Under the pieces are notes generated by a model. The model was given only the letters and a program-made list of their open reading frames with translations. It was not told where the DNA came from and did not search any database. From Nitrosopumilales archaeon (lineage in GTDB: Archaea > Thermoproteota > Nitrososphaeria > Nitrososphaerales > Nitrosopumilaceae): a stretch of 8,026 bases of DNA. The first letter of the stretch is position 1; each line of letters begins with the position of its first letter. Where the stretch lies: positions 1-8,026 of the forward strand of contig JACOWO010000116.1 in the NCBI GenBank assembly GCA_016176745.1, written 5' to 3'. The translations under genes were made by a program, and so were the position numbers. Shown one piece after another: positions 1-5,039 of the stretch.

Positions 1-171
1 ATCAAAATCAAGATAAATTATTGGCAAATCTAGCCAATCAATTAACTTGATAAAAAAAACAGTCTTTACATAAGGATCAGAATAAATGATTGAATTCAAA
101 ACATTTTGCTCAAGTGTTATTTTTACGTCATCAGAACATGTTTTCTTCCCAGAATCTTTCAACAACGACAT
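1..171 (-). CDS. Unrecognised protein, N-terminal 57 residues only (cut by window edge)
   Basis: Reading the minus strand from an ATG at 171-169 gives 57 uninterrupted codons to base 1, so this is the 5' part of a gene continuing beyond the left edge. The protein begins MSLLKDSGKK, then has a polar stretch and, from about residue 37, a strongly hydrophobic segment (VFFIKLIDWLDLPIIYLDFD) that looks like buried strands of an alpha/beta fold rather than a membrane helix because of its spaced Asp and Lys. I do not recognise the family. The open frame continues upstream to a stop at 246, with a GTG at 216 as an alternative start, but ATG 171 is preferred because a TATA-like box lies about 28 bases upstream, which suits a leaderless mRNA. 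It follows the Lrp-like gene on the same strand, 72 bases away, with a terminator-like palindrome and its own TATA between, so it is probably a separate transcript. Confidence 0.6.
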   Translation of the reverse strand, partial: MSLLKDSGKKTCSDDVKITLEQNVLNSIIYSDPYVKTVFFIKLIDWLDLPIIYLDFD

Positions 172-195
172 AGTCTGTATCTGATATAATAATGA

Positions 196-203
196 ATTTA
201 AAA
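196..203 (-). promoter_or_regulatory. TATA-like box for the partial gene at 171-1
   Basis: On the minus strand the sequence TTTTAAAT is centred about 28 bases before the ATG at 171. This is the archaeal TATA-to-start distance and would place transcription initiation at or next to the start codon. Identified by eye only. Confidence 0.4.
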
Positions 204-222
204 TCAGATTGTGCACAAGAAC

Positions 223-242
223 TTTTTTATTATAACAAAAAA
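223..242 (-). terminator. AT-only palindrome with T6 right after the Lrp-like gene stop
   Basis: On the minus strand, one base after the TAG at 246-244, the sequence is T6, G, TTATAA, T, A6: a 20-base near-perfect palindrome with one mismatched pair. Archaeal termination is mainly driven by oligo-T, so the T6 at 242-237 is a plausible terminator. Being pure A/T apart from one base, any hairpin would be weak, and the symmetry may be incidental. Confidence 0.4.
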
Positions 243-243
243 T

Positions 244-504
244 CTATAGTCTTTCTTGCTCTTCTATGACCATCATCGTTAGCGTAGATTGAACCTTGTT
301 TATCTTTCTAATCTTATTGGTTATAATGGAACGTAGGTGATCTGTTGTATCTGTTATTATCTTTAATACTATATCATAAACACCATAAACCCCTTGAATC
401 TCAAACTGGATATTTTTTTCAGACGCAAGAATTTTTTTGGCCTCAGCTATGATTGACTCATCAGAACCTAGATCAGAATTAAGTAGCACATAGGCAGTTG
501 GCAC
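244..504 (-). CDS. Stand-alone Lrp/AsnC ligand-binding (RAM) domain protein
   Basis: The 86-residue product is a single Lrp/AsnC-type ligand-binding domain (AsnC_trans_reg/RAM, alpha-beta sandwich). It opens with the first strand (PTAYVLLNSDLG), then a helix with DESIIAEAKKIL, then the family hallmark Gly-Val-Tyr-Gly-Val-Tyr-Asp-Ile-Val in the middle, then a helix ending IRKI and the last strand STLTMMVIEE. There is no helix-turn-helix, so it cannot bind DNA in the usual way. Known stand-alone RAM proteins form oligomers and bind amino acids or partner with full-length Lrp proteins; that role is inferred here. I chose GTG 504 over the upstream TTG at 525 because family members start just before this Pro-Thr-Ala-Tyr strand, and because a TATA-like box lies about 25 bases before 504, so the TTG would sit almost at the box. 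The frame is closed by a stop at 531-529. The gene is divergent from the cyclase-family gene. Confidence 0.85.
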   Translation of the reverse strand: MPTAYVLLNSDLGSDESIIAEAKKILASEKNIQFEIQGVYGVYDIVLKIITDTTDHLRSIITNKIRKINKVQSTLTMMVIEEQERL

Positions 505-525
505 ATTCGGAATTTCATTGAACAA

Positions 526-533
526 TATTTAAC
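526..533 (-). promoter_or_regulatory. TATA-like box for the Lrp-like gene
   Basis: The minus strand reads GTTAAATA, centred about 25 bases before GTG 504. This is a good match in sequence and spacing to an archaeal TATA box on a leaderless gene, and is the main reason for preferring the GTG start. I found no equally convincing box for the divergent gene starting at 582. Confidence 0.5.
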
Positions 534-581
534 CTTTCATTAAACTCAAAAACTGAATAATCAGATTGTATACTCTATAAC

Positions 582-1235
582 ATGAAAATAATAGATCTCA
601 CTCTTACAATATCACAAACAATTCCAACATTTCCTGGATCTCCAAAACCACAATTCATCTCTTGGTCTAAAATCAAAAAAGACGGCTACAATTTGGAGCT
701 CTTATTTTTTAGCTCACATACTGGAACCCATCTTGATGCACCTTATCATTTTAATGAAAATGGTATGAAAATTCATGAAATACCGCTTGAACGTTTGATA
801 TCGGATGCTGTTTTGCTCAAAATAAAAAAAGAAAAAAATCAATCAATACAAAAATCAGATATCATAAAGTTTGAAAAAACATACGGTAAAATCCAGAACA
901 AGTCAACAGTTATTTTTTTTACTGGATGGCAAAAAAATCTAAAAAAAGCAAACTACTTTACAGAAAACTCAGGCCTGTCAATATCAGCTGTTACATATCT
1001 AGTATCAAAAAATACGAATCTAGTTGGAATTGATTCTCCTAGCATAGATTCAGGAAAAAACAAAAACTTTCTTGCTCACAAGATCTTATCAAAAAACAAC
1101 ATCTTGATTGCTGAAAACCTAAAAAATCTTGATAAAATCTCTACACAGAATTTTAAATTATTAGTGCTACCGCTGAAACTAAAAAACGCTACAGGCTCCT
1201 CAGTTAGAGCGATTGCATTTCAAAATACGAACTGA
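582..1235 (+). CDS. Cyclase/kynurenine-formamidase family metal-dependent hydrolase
   Basis: The 217-aa product has the full layout of the cyclase family (PF04199-type, which includes bacterial kynurenine formamidase KynB). Residues 1-20 (IIDLTLTI...PTFPGS) form the usual opening. The metal-binding signature is His46-Thr-Gly-Thr-His50-Leu-Asp52 followed by Pro-Tyr-His56-Phe. Later come GLSISAVTYL (about 131), VGIDSPSID (148), His166 and Glu178 as likely further metal ligands, and the end motif LPLKLKNATGSSVRAIA (196-212). Length matches the family's 200-220 residues. The substrate is unknown: family members hydrolyse N-formylkynurenine, isatin or other amides, and I see no tryptophan-catabolism neighbours. 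The ATG at 582 has no Shine-Dalgarno and only weak TATA candidates upstream. Its last 16 bp overlap the end of the convergent radical SAM gene. It is rich in Lys and Asn codons with several A-runs. Confidence 0.85.
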   Translation: MKIIDLTLTISQTIPTFPGSPKPQFISWSKIKKDGYNLELLFFSSHTGTHLDAPYHFNENGMKIHEIPLERLISDAVLLKIKKEKNQSIQKSDIIKFEKTYGKIQNKSTVIFFTGWQKNLKKANYFTENSGLSISAVTYLVSKNTNLVGIDSPSIDSGKNKNFLAHKILSKNNILIAENLKNLDKISTQNFKLLVLPLKLKNATGSSVRAIAFQNTN

Positions 1236-2278
1236 AATCTCTTACGTCTGTATTTCTCATCCAACGTTCCAATGATTGGAATCTGATTGCCACAGAACTT
1301 ACATTTATTATTTTGATCTAAATTCCATTCAACTATATCAAATCCATATCTCTTCACAGCGATTTCATTACAACCAGCACAGTAAGTATGTTCAAGTGGA
1401 TGACCAGGCACATTTCCCAAATATGCATATGAAAGTCCTTCCTCCTTTGCAATTGCATAATGTTTCTCAAGAGTTTCAACTGGCGTGGGTTCAAACTCCA
1501 TCATTTTGTAATCTGGATGGAATCTCAAAAAATGGATTGGCATTTCTGGTCCAAACTCATCGTAAATAAACTTGCACAATTTTCGTGCATAATCTAGGTT
1601 ATCTCCAACTTGTGGCACAATCAAATCTGTTATCTCAACATGGATCTTTGTTTTATCGCGGATCTCTAACAAGGTATCAAAGATCGGTTTTGGATCAGGT
1701 ACTCCAATATACCGTCGTGTAAATTGAGGTTCTGCACTTCCCTTAAAATCAACAGTTATGCAATCCAAAAATTCATTCATCATATGTACTGTTTCAGGTG
1801 TATCATAACCATTTGATACAAAAATATTGTATAGTCCGTTCTTTCTTGCAATCACTCCACAATCGCGTGCAAATTCGATAAAAATAGATGGCTGGTTATA
1901 GGTATAGGCAATACCGTCAGCACCATATTCTAATGTAGTCTTTACCACCTCTTTTGGAGTCATATCCTGTCCTTCAATCTTTCTTCTTTGGCTAATGTCA
2001 TAGTTCTGGCAGTATCTACAAAGCCAATTACATCCAGTCGTAGCTATGGAGAAAACCTTCGAACCAGGTCTATAATGAATTACAGGTTTTTTCTCTATTG
2101 GATCAACATGTCCAGTGATGACCTTACCATATACAAATAACTCCAACTTGCCATTTACATTACCTCTAATTCCACACAATCCAATCTGGTTCTTGTTTAC
2201 TTCACAGTACCTAGCACAAGCAGTGCAACGAACCTTGTCGTTTGGTAATTTTTGATATAGAATCGCTTCCTTACTCAT
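1220..2278 (-). CDS. amrS: AmrS-like radical SAM protein (AmmeMemoRadiSam system)
   Basis: The 352-aa protein is a radical SAM enzyme of the AmrS/PflA-related type that often occurs with AMMECR1 and Memo homologues. The 4Fe-4S/SAM motif is Cys83-x3-Cys87-x2-Cys90 within TGCNWLCRYCQNYDIS. Before it lies a Cys cluster (Cys18, Cys21, Cys25, Cys35) typical of this subfamily and probably metal binding. The TIM-barrel core follows, with AYTYNQPSIF (about 124), VSNGYDT (154), TVDFKG (175), LIVPQVGDN (219) and RFHPDYKM (252). The C-terminus carries two more CxxC pairs (Cys300/303 and Cys326/329) that look like a zinc ribbon. The reaction is not established from sequence; the family is only linked by context to protein or small-molecule modification. 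No AMMECR1 or Memo gene lies in this window. The ATG at 2278 is supported by a TATA-like box about 28 bases upstream. The 3' end overlaps the convergent cyclase gene by 16 bp. Confidence 0.87.
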   Translation of the reverse strand: MSKEAILYQKLPNDKVRCTACARYCEVNKNQIGLCGIRGNVNGKLELFVYGKVITGHVDPIEKKPVIHYRPGSKVFSIATTGCNWLCRYCQNYDISQRRKIEGQDMTPKEVVKTTLEYGADGIAYTYNQPSIFIEFARDCGVIARKNGLYNIFVSNGYDTPETVHMMNEFLDCITVDFKGSAEPQFTRRYIGVPDPKPIFDTLLEIRDKTKIHVEITDLIVPQVGDNLDYARKLCKFIYDEFGPEMPIHFLRFHPDYKMMEFEPTPVETLEKHYAIAKEEGLSYAYLGNVPGHPLEHTYCAGCNEIAVKRYGFDIVEWNLDQNNKCKFCGNQIPIIGTLDEKYRRKRFQFVF

Positions 2279-2302
2279 CAGACTAGTTAGATGTCTTTTA
2301 CC

Positions 2303-2310
2303 AATATAAG
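2303..2310. promoter_or_regulatory. TATA-like box between amrS and the phosphatase gene
   Basis: The sequence AATATAAG (CTTATATT on the minus strand) is centred about 28 bases before the amrS ATG at 2278, fitting a leaderless minus-strand transcript. Read on the plus strand it could also start a transcript near 2333, giving the phosphatase a short leader that contains its Shine-Dalgarno. A second plus-strand candidate, ACATATAG, lies at 2315-2322. Confidence 0.45.
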
Positions 2311-2348
2311 CACAACATATAGCAAGCTAAAAGTAGAGAAAAAGTAAA

Positions 2349-2354
2349 AGGTGA
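2349..2354 (+). promoter_or_regulatory. Shine-Dalgarno AGGTGA deciding the phosphatase start
   Basis: AGGTGA matches six bases of the archaeal anti-Shine-Dalgarno complement (AGGAGGTGATC) and sits five bases before ATG 2360. The in-frame GTG at 2351 lies inside this site, so ATG 2360 is the better start. It is the clearest ribosome binding site in the window. Confidence 0.6.
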
Positions 2355-2359
2355 CTAGC

Positions 2360-2854
2360 ATGAGTAAAGCAGGAAATCTTTGGAGAAAAGTCCATGGTAG
2401 ACTAACAAAGAGACCAACAAACTTTTCGTGGCTTTTAGATAATCATCTAGCTGGGTGTGGAATGCCAACCTCAATTGAGGAACTAAAATGGATTCAAAAT
2501 CAAGGCGTCAAGTCTATAGTTACAATGACTGAAATCGCATTACCACAATCATGGATAAAAGATGTCAACTACTTGCATGTACCAACAGAAGATCTTAGCG
2601 CTCCTGATATGGAAAAAATTGATTCTATAGTAGACTTTATTCATCAAAGACTAGAGTATGATGAGCCAGTTATGGTACACTGTGCAGCTGGTATAGGACG
2701 AACAGGAACAATTTTGGCATGTTACCTAATCAAATATCATAATCATTCTACAAAAAAAGCAATTGAGCAAGTAAGAAAAAAAAGACCAGGCTCTATTCAA
2801 TCAGAGTCACAAGAGACTACAGTAAGTTTCTACGAAAAATATATTCGCAGTTAG
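2360..2854 (+). CDS. DUSP23/VHZ-like dual-specificity protein phosphatase
   Basis: The 164-aa protein is a single-domain cysteine phosphatase that removes phosphate from Tyr and probably Ser/Thr. The P-loop is His107-Cys108-Ala-Ala-Gly-Ile-Gly-Arg114-Thr-Gly-Thr, the CX5R signature, followed by the helix ILACYLIKY. Asp78 (in HVPTEDLSAPD) lies 30 residues before Cys108, the same spacing as the general acid in human VHZ, although alignment there is slightly ambiguous. Other blocks closely resemble VHZ/DUSP23: NFSWLL and LAGCGMP near the N-terminus, GVKSIVTMTE in the middle, and RPGSIQSESQE near the end. Length (VHZ is about 150 aa) and lack of extra domains fit that small type. No signal peptide or membrane segment is seen, so it should act in the cytoplasm. 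Its substrate is unknown; no kinase gene is nearby. Start chosen from the Shine-Dalgarno. The TAG stop is directly followed by the stop of the convergent 50-codon gene. Confidence 0.88.
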   Translation: MSKAGNLWRKVHGRLTKRPTNFSWLLDNHLAGCGMPTSIEELKWIQNQGVKSIVTMTEIALPQSWIKDVNYLHVPTEDLSAPDMEKIDSIVDFIHQRLEYDEPVMVHCAAGIGRTGTILACYLIKYHNHSTKKAIEQVRKKRPGSIQSESQETTVSFYEKYIRS

Positions 2855-3007
2855 CTATTCTGGGATGGATTGTGTTTCTAGTTTTCCATCCACTACTTTG
2901 ATAAACATGTATCTGTTGTCTTTGAAGATCAATGTTATGCCGTCCTCTTTGTCAGGATCTTCAACTTCTAGTAGCTCTTGTCCTCTTAATCCATCATATT
3001 TTACCAT
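2855..3007 (-). CDS. Small conserved-looking hypothetical protein, 50 aa
   Basis: On the minus strand an ATG at 3007-3005 opens 50 codons ending in TAG at 2857-2855. The product begins MVKYDGLRGQELLEVEDPDK and continues as alternating hydrophobic/polar strands (GITLIFKDNRYMFIKVVDGKLETQSI), which suggests a small beta-barrel or beta-sheet protein with an acidic N-terminal half. I do not recognise a family. Support for a real gene: a clear TATA-like GATATAAAG lies about 25 bases before the ATG, giving a leaderless arrangement like its neighbours; the composition is protein-like; and the frame fills the whole 183-base space between the phosphatase and the next minus-strand gene, abutting the phosphatase stop with no spare base. 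Its promoter lies partly within the end of the upstream gene, 30 bases away. It is short enough that automatic gene calling may miss it. Confidence 0.7.
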   Translation of the reverse strand: MVKYDGLRGQELLEVEDPDKEDGITLIFKDNRYMFIKVVDGKLETQSIPE

Positions 3008-3027
3008 GTTATTTTTTTTTAAAACGT

Positions 3028-3036
3028 CTTTATATC
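3028..3036 (-). promoter_or_regulatory. TATA-like box for the 50-codon gene
   Basis: The minus strand reads GATATAAAG, centred about 25 bases before ATG 3007 and just before the A/T run (T9 at 3012-3020 on the plus strand). It is at the expected place for a leaderless archaeal gene and hardly overlaps the end of the next gene (stop at 3040-3038). Confidence 0.5.
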
Positions 3037-3037
3037 C

Positions 3038-3574
3038 CTAATTGATCTTTATTTCAATTTCTTTAGCATGATCCTTTACATTATCTGGTTCTGTGTAATC
3101 ATGTTTTTGCCAAGACATGTAAACCTCTGCTTCGATTTTATGATTGCCAGAACCTAGCTCAGAGGCCTTGAACACTATATTTTCATCAAAGTCAAACAAT
3201 TCGTGTTTGATTTCTTCCTCGTTTAGTCTGATAAATGGCTCAAAATTCTTAGCTACTTGAACCCAAATCCTTCTCTCCTTCATTGGATTGACAAGCTTTG
3301 GATTTCTAGTCCAAAACAAGGATGCTTTTCTGTAAGTATCAAGTGGCTTACCAACTTCGCGTTTTCTTAATCCTCCAGACGTGAGTTTTATACCATATTT
3401 TAGCTTAAACAGATTATCGTTTTTGTTATACGCTTTTGTCCAGTTCTCTTCTGTAAAAGAATCACGTAAAGTTCCTTTAAGTGAAAATTTCACACTAACA
3501 GTAATGTCTTCATTTACTGTGAACTCGTTCTTGTTTTTTATTAATTCTAAATCTGAAATGAAATTCTTGTTCAT
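3038..3574 (-). CDS. Hypothetical protein, 178 aa, divergent from rpoL
   Basis: I do not recognise this protein. From ATG 3574 it begins MNKNFISDLELIKNKNEF and has the feel of a beta-rich soluble domain: strand-like segments (FTVNEDITVSVKFSLKG, RRIWVQVA, HKIEAEVYMSW, KEIEIKIN) separated by charged loops. The middle is rich in Lys and Arg (GGLRKREVGKPLDTYRKAS, NPKLVNPMKERR). It has no signal peptide, membrane segment, Cys clusters or obvious catalytic motif. The ending resembles Ig-like or C2-like sandwiches, but that is only an impression. The frame also allows starts at ATG 3631 and TTG 3637, which would overlap the rpoL start; ATG 3574 is preferred because a TATA-like box lies 23 bases upstream. 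That box also serves rpoL in the other direction. The downstream 50-codon gene is on the same strand but has its own promoter. Confidence 0.7.
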   Translation of the reverse strand: MNKNFISDLELIKNKNEFTVNEDITVSVKFSLKGTLRDSFTEENWTKAYNKNDNLFKLKYGIKLTSGGLRKREVGKPLDTYRKASLFWTRNPKLVNPMKERRIWVQVAKNFEPFIRLNEEEIKHELFDFDENIVFKASELGSGNHKIEAEVYMSWQKHDYTEPDNVKDHAKEIEIKIN

Positions 3575-3591
3575 GTTTAATTGTTCATAAT

Positions 3592-3601
3592 GATTTATAT
3601 C
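3592..3601. promoter_or_regulatory. Shared TATA-like box between rpoL and the 178-aa gene
   Basis: GATTTATATC on the plus strand (GATATAAATC on the minus) is centred about 29 bases before the rpoL ATG at 3626 and about 23 bases before the divergent ATG at 3574. Only 51 bases separate the two starts, and I see no second box, so one site may drive both leaderless transcripts. Confidence 0.45.
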
Positions 3602-3625
3602 TACAATAAGTTCTTTTTTGAATGC

Positions 3626-3907
3626 ATGCATGCTCAAGTAGTAACTTCAACATCCAAGGAAATCAATCTGTCAATCAAAGAATCTGATATTGGAATGTTA
3701 TACATCATTCAGCATGAACTACTCAAAAACACAAACATAGATTTTGCAGGAGTTATCTTAAAGCATCCACTCACTAACGAATGTTGGATAAGAGTAAACT
3801 CTACAAAAGAAAATCCCATGAAAGACCTCATAAAAGCTACGGATTCAGTAATAGAATCTGTTAATGAATTAAAGAAATTGTTTAATTCAAAAATTAAGGT
3901 AAAATAA
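3626..3907 (+). CDS. rpoL: DNA-directed RNA polymerase subunit L (Rpb11-like)
   Basis: The 93-aa product is the archaeal RNA polymerase subunit L, homologous to eukaryotic Rpb11 and to one half of the bacterial alpha dimer. It pairs with subunit D (Rpb3-like) to form the platform on which polymerase assembles. Diagnostic is the pattern DFAGVILKHPLTNECWIRVNS (about residues 39-59), matching the family's F-A-G-x(4)-HPL-x(4)-I-x-V core, followed by the long C-terminal helix (PMKDLIKATDSVIESVNELKKL). Length matches the usual 90-100 residues. The frame is open upstream to a TTG at 3581, but ATG 3626 is chosen because it gives the normal N-terminus and lies about 29 bases after a TATA-like box. The TAA stop at 3905-3907 is immediately followed by the tfs ATG, so the two are surely co-transcribed. 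Confidence 0.9.
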   Translation: MHAQVVTSTSKEINLSIKESDIGMLYIIQHELLKNTNIDFAGVILKHPLTNECWIRVNSTKENPMKDLIKATDSVIESVNELKKLFNSKIKVK

Positions 3908-4222
3908 ATGCAGTTTTGTCCTACATGTGAAGTACGTCTAAAGAAGAGCGAAGCTAACTCTGTACTCAATTGTCCTAAATGTGGTTACACTGAAAATGAA
4001 GCTAAGACACAAAAGAAAGTAGAAGAAACTACAAAACCTGACTTGAATGTTCTTGACGAAAGTGATGGAAAAGAAACACTGCCCACGATTCAGATCGAAT
4101 GTGGAAAATGTGGTCACAACCAAGCGGTCTGGTGGATGTTACAAACGCGTAGTGCTGATGAACCCACAACACAATTTTATCGTTGCATTAAATGCAGTTA
4201 TACATGGCGTAACTACGCATAA
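3908..4222 (+). CDS. tfs: Transcription factor S (TFIIS/Rpb9-like cleavage factor)
   Basis: The 104-aa protein is archaeal TFS, which rescues backtracked RNA polymerase by stimulating cleavage of the transcript 3' end. Two zinc ribbons are visible: Cys4-x2-Cys7 with Cys22-x2-Cys25 at the N-terminus, and Cys65-x2-Cys68 with Cys93-x2-Cys96 at the C-terminus. The C-terminal ribbon carries the hairpin RSADEPTTQF with the invariant acidic pair Asp84-Glu85 that enters the polymerase active site, so it should be cleavage-competent. The linker (residues 30-60) is charged and probably flexible. Length matches the family (about 105-110). It starts with no gap after rpoL; an AAGGT at 3896-3900 could act as a weak Shine-Dalgarno, or translation may be coupled. 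It is followed by a T6 tract and then pcna. Confidence 0.93.
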   Translation: MQFCPTCEVRLKKSEANSVLNCPKCGYTENEAKTQKKVEETTKPDLNVLDESDGKETLPTIQIECGKCGHNQAVWWMLQTRSADEPTTQFYRCIKCSYTWRNYA

Positions 4223-4243
4223 CGTTTAACTTGAACGTTTTTT
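4221..4243 (+). terminator. AACGTT repeat pair plus T6 after tfs
   Basis: AACGTT occurs at 4221-4226 and again at 4234-4239, with the run of six T at 4238-4243. As AACGTT is self-complementary, the two copies can pair as a six-base stem with a seven-base loop, leading into T residues. This fits a terminator of the rpoL-tfs message just before pcna. The T-run alone would be enough for archaeal termination; the stem is weak. Confidence 0.4.
4224..4231 (+). promoter_or_regulatory. Possible TATA-like box for pcna
   Basis: GTTTAACT is centred about 24 bases before the pcna TTG at 4252. It is a weaker match than other boxes here but at the right distance, and would let pcna be transcribed apart from rpoL-tfs. 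Confidence 0.3.
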
Positions 4244-4251
4244 ACATGTGA

Positions 4252-5004
4252 TTGAGTTTGGTATTCTCAGCAAAAACTAGTGGATCAGATGATCTCAAAG
4301 CCATAATATCTGCTATATCTACACTTGTTGAAGAAGCAACCTTTGTTTCTACAGCAGAAGGAATCTCATTTCGTGGCATGGATCCCTCTCACGTAGCATT
4401 AATTGACATATCATGGCCAAACTCTGCATTTGAAAAATACGAATGTGATAGCGATATTAAATTTGGAGTACGCATAGACGAATTTTCAAAACTGATAAAA
4501 CGTGCCGATAAAAAAGACAGCATAGAAATCAGTATCTCTGATGATAATATGTTACTTGTAACTATTGGTAAAAATAAAAAATACAAAATGAGATTAATTG
4601 AGAGCTCAGCAACAGACACTCCACTACCAAAAATTCCGTATAATGCAAAAATCGGTCTGACTAACACTGAATTTGATAGAATTTTAGGAGATGTACAGGT
4701 AGTATCAGATTATCTAACAATACGTGCAACTCCCACTACCGCAGAATTTTCAGGCAAAGGAGATTCAGGGGAAGTAGTAATAGAATTGGAAAAAGGTTCA
4801 GAGCAGCTAACAGAACTAGCAGTTAAAGAGGAAAGTACTGGAACATACAGTCTAGAATATCTCAATCCAGTAGTAAGGGCAGTTGGTACTTCAGTTGGGT
4901 CAATAACATGCGAGTATTCAAGTGCAAAACCCCTCAGAATAGAGTTTAAGGTTGCAAATATAGGTAGAATCCACTTCTATTTGGCTCCACGTGTAGAAAG
5001 TTAA
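4252..5004 (+). CDS. pcn: DNA polymerase sliding clamp (PCNA)
   Basis: The 250-aa product is archaeal/eukaryal PCNA, the ring that tethers replicative polymerase, ligase, FEN1 and other PIP-box proteins to DNA. It has the expected length and both halves of the clamp fold: FSAKTSGSDDLKAIISAIS at the start, the signature GISFRGMDPSHVALIDISWP (residues 37-56), FGVRIDEFSKLIKRA (71-85), the interdomain loop around SSATDTPLPKIP (118-129), and the C-terminal FYLAPRVES ending typical of archaeal PCNA. It is probably a homotrimer, as a single PCNA is usual in Thaumarchaeota (family knowledge). The start is TTG at 4252: an in-frame ATG six bases earlier is followed at once by TGA, and the TTG gives the normal MSLVFSAK start. 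It follows tfs by 29 bases, across a T6 tract. Confidence 0.93.
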   Translation: MSLVFSAKTSGSDDLKAIISAISTLVEEATFVSTAEGISFRGMDPSHVALIDISWPNSAFEKYECDSDIKFGVRIDEFSKLIKRADKKDSIEISISDDNMLLVTIGKNKKYKMRLIESSATDTPLPKIPYNAKIGLTNTEFDRILGDVQVVSDYLTIRATPTTAEFSGKGDSGEVVIELEKGSEQLTELAVKEESTGTYSLEYLNPVVRAVGTSVGSITCEYSSAKPLRIEFKVANIGRIHFYLAPRVES

Positions 5005-5007
5005 TGC

Positions 5008-5015
5008 ATTTATGT
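5008..5015 (+). promoter_or_regulatory. TATA-like box for the aspartate kinase
   Basis: ATTTATGT is centred about 28 bases before the TTG start at 5040, suggesting a leaderless message. A GGAG at 5026-5029, ten bases before the TTG, could instead serve as Shine-Dalgarno if transcription begins earlier, for example by read-through from pcna. Confidence 0.4.
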
Positions 5016-5039
5016 AAAAGTCATTGGAGATAAATTGAT

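Noticed and set aside
1276..1569. Open plus-strand frame of 97 codons opposite amrS
   Set aside because: It lies wholly antisense to a well-supported radical SAM gene, has no family-like sequence and no upstream signals.
3709..4123. Open minus-strand frames opposite rpoL and tfs
   Set aside because: They are shadows of two clearly recognised genes; their products are low-complexity and Ser/Phe-rich, as expected for antisense frames of AT-rich DNA.
4246..4254. TGA read-through (selenocysteine or other recoding) giving pcna an ATG start
   Set aside because: PCNA families begin at the residue encoded by TTG 4252, and nothing nearby looks like a recoding element; a TTG start is simpler.
4389..4667. 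Minus-strand frame of 92 codons inside pcna
   Set aside because: It is antisense to a strongly supported gene and shows no recognisable protein pattern.
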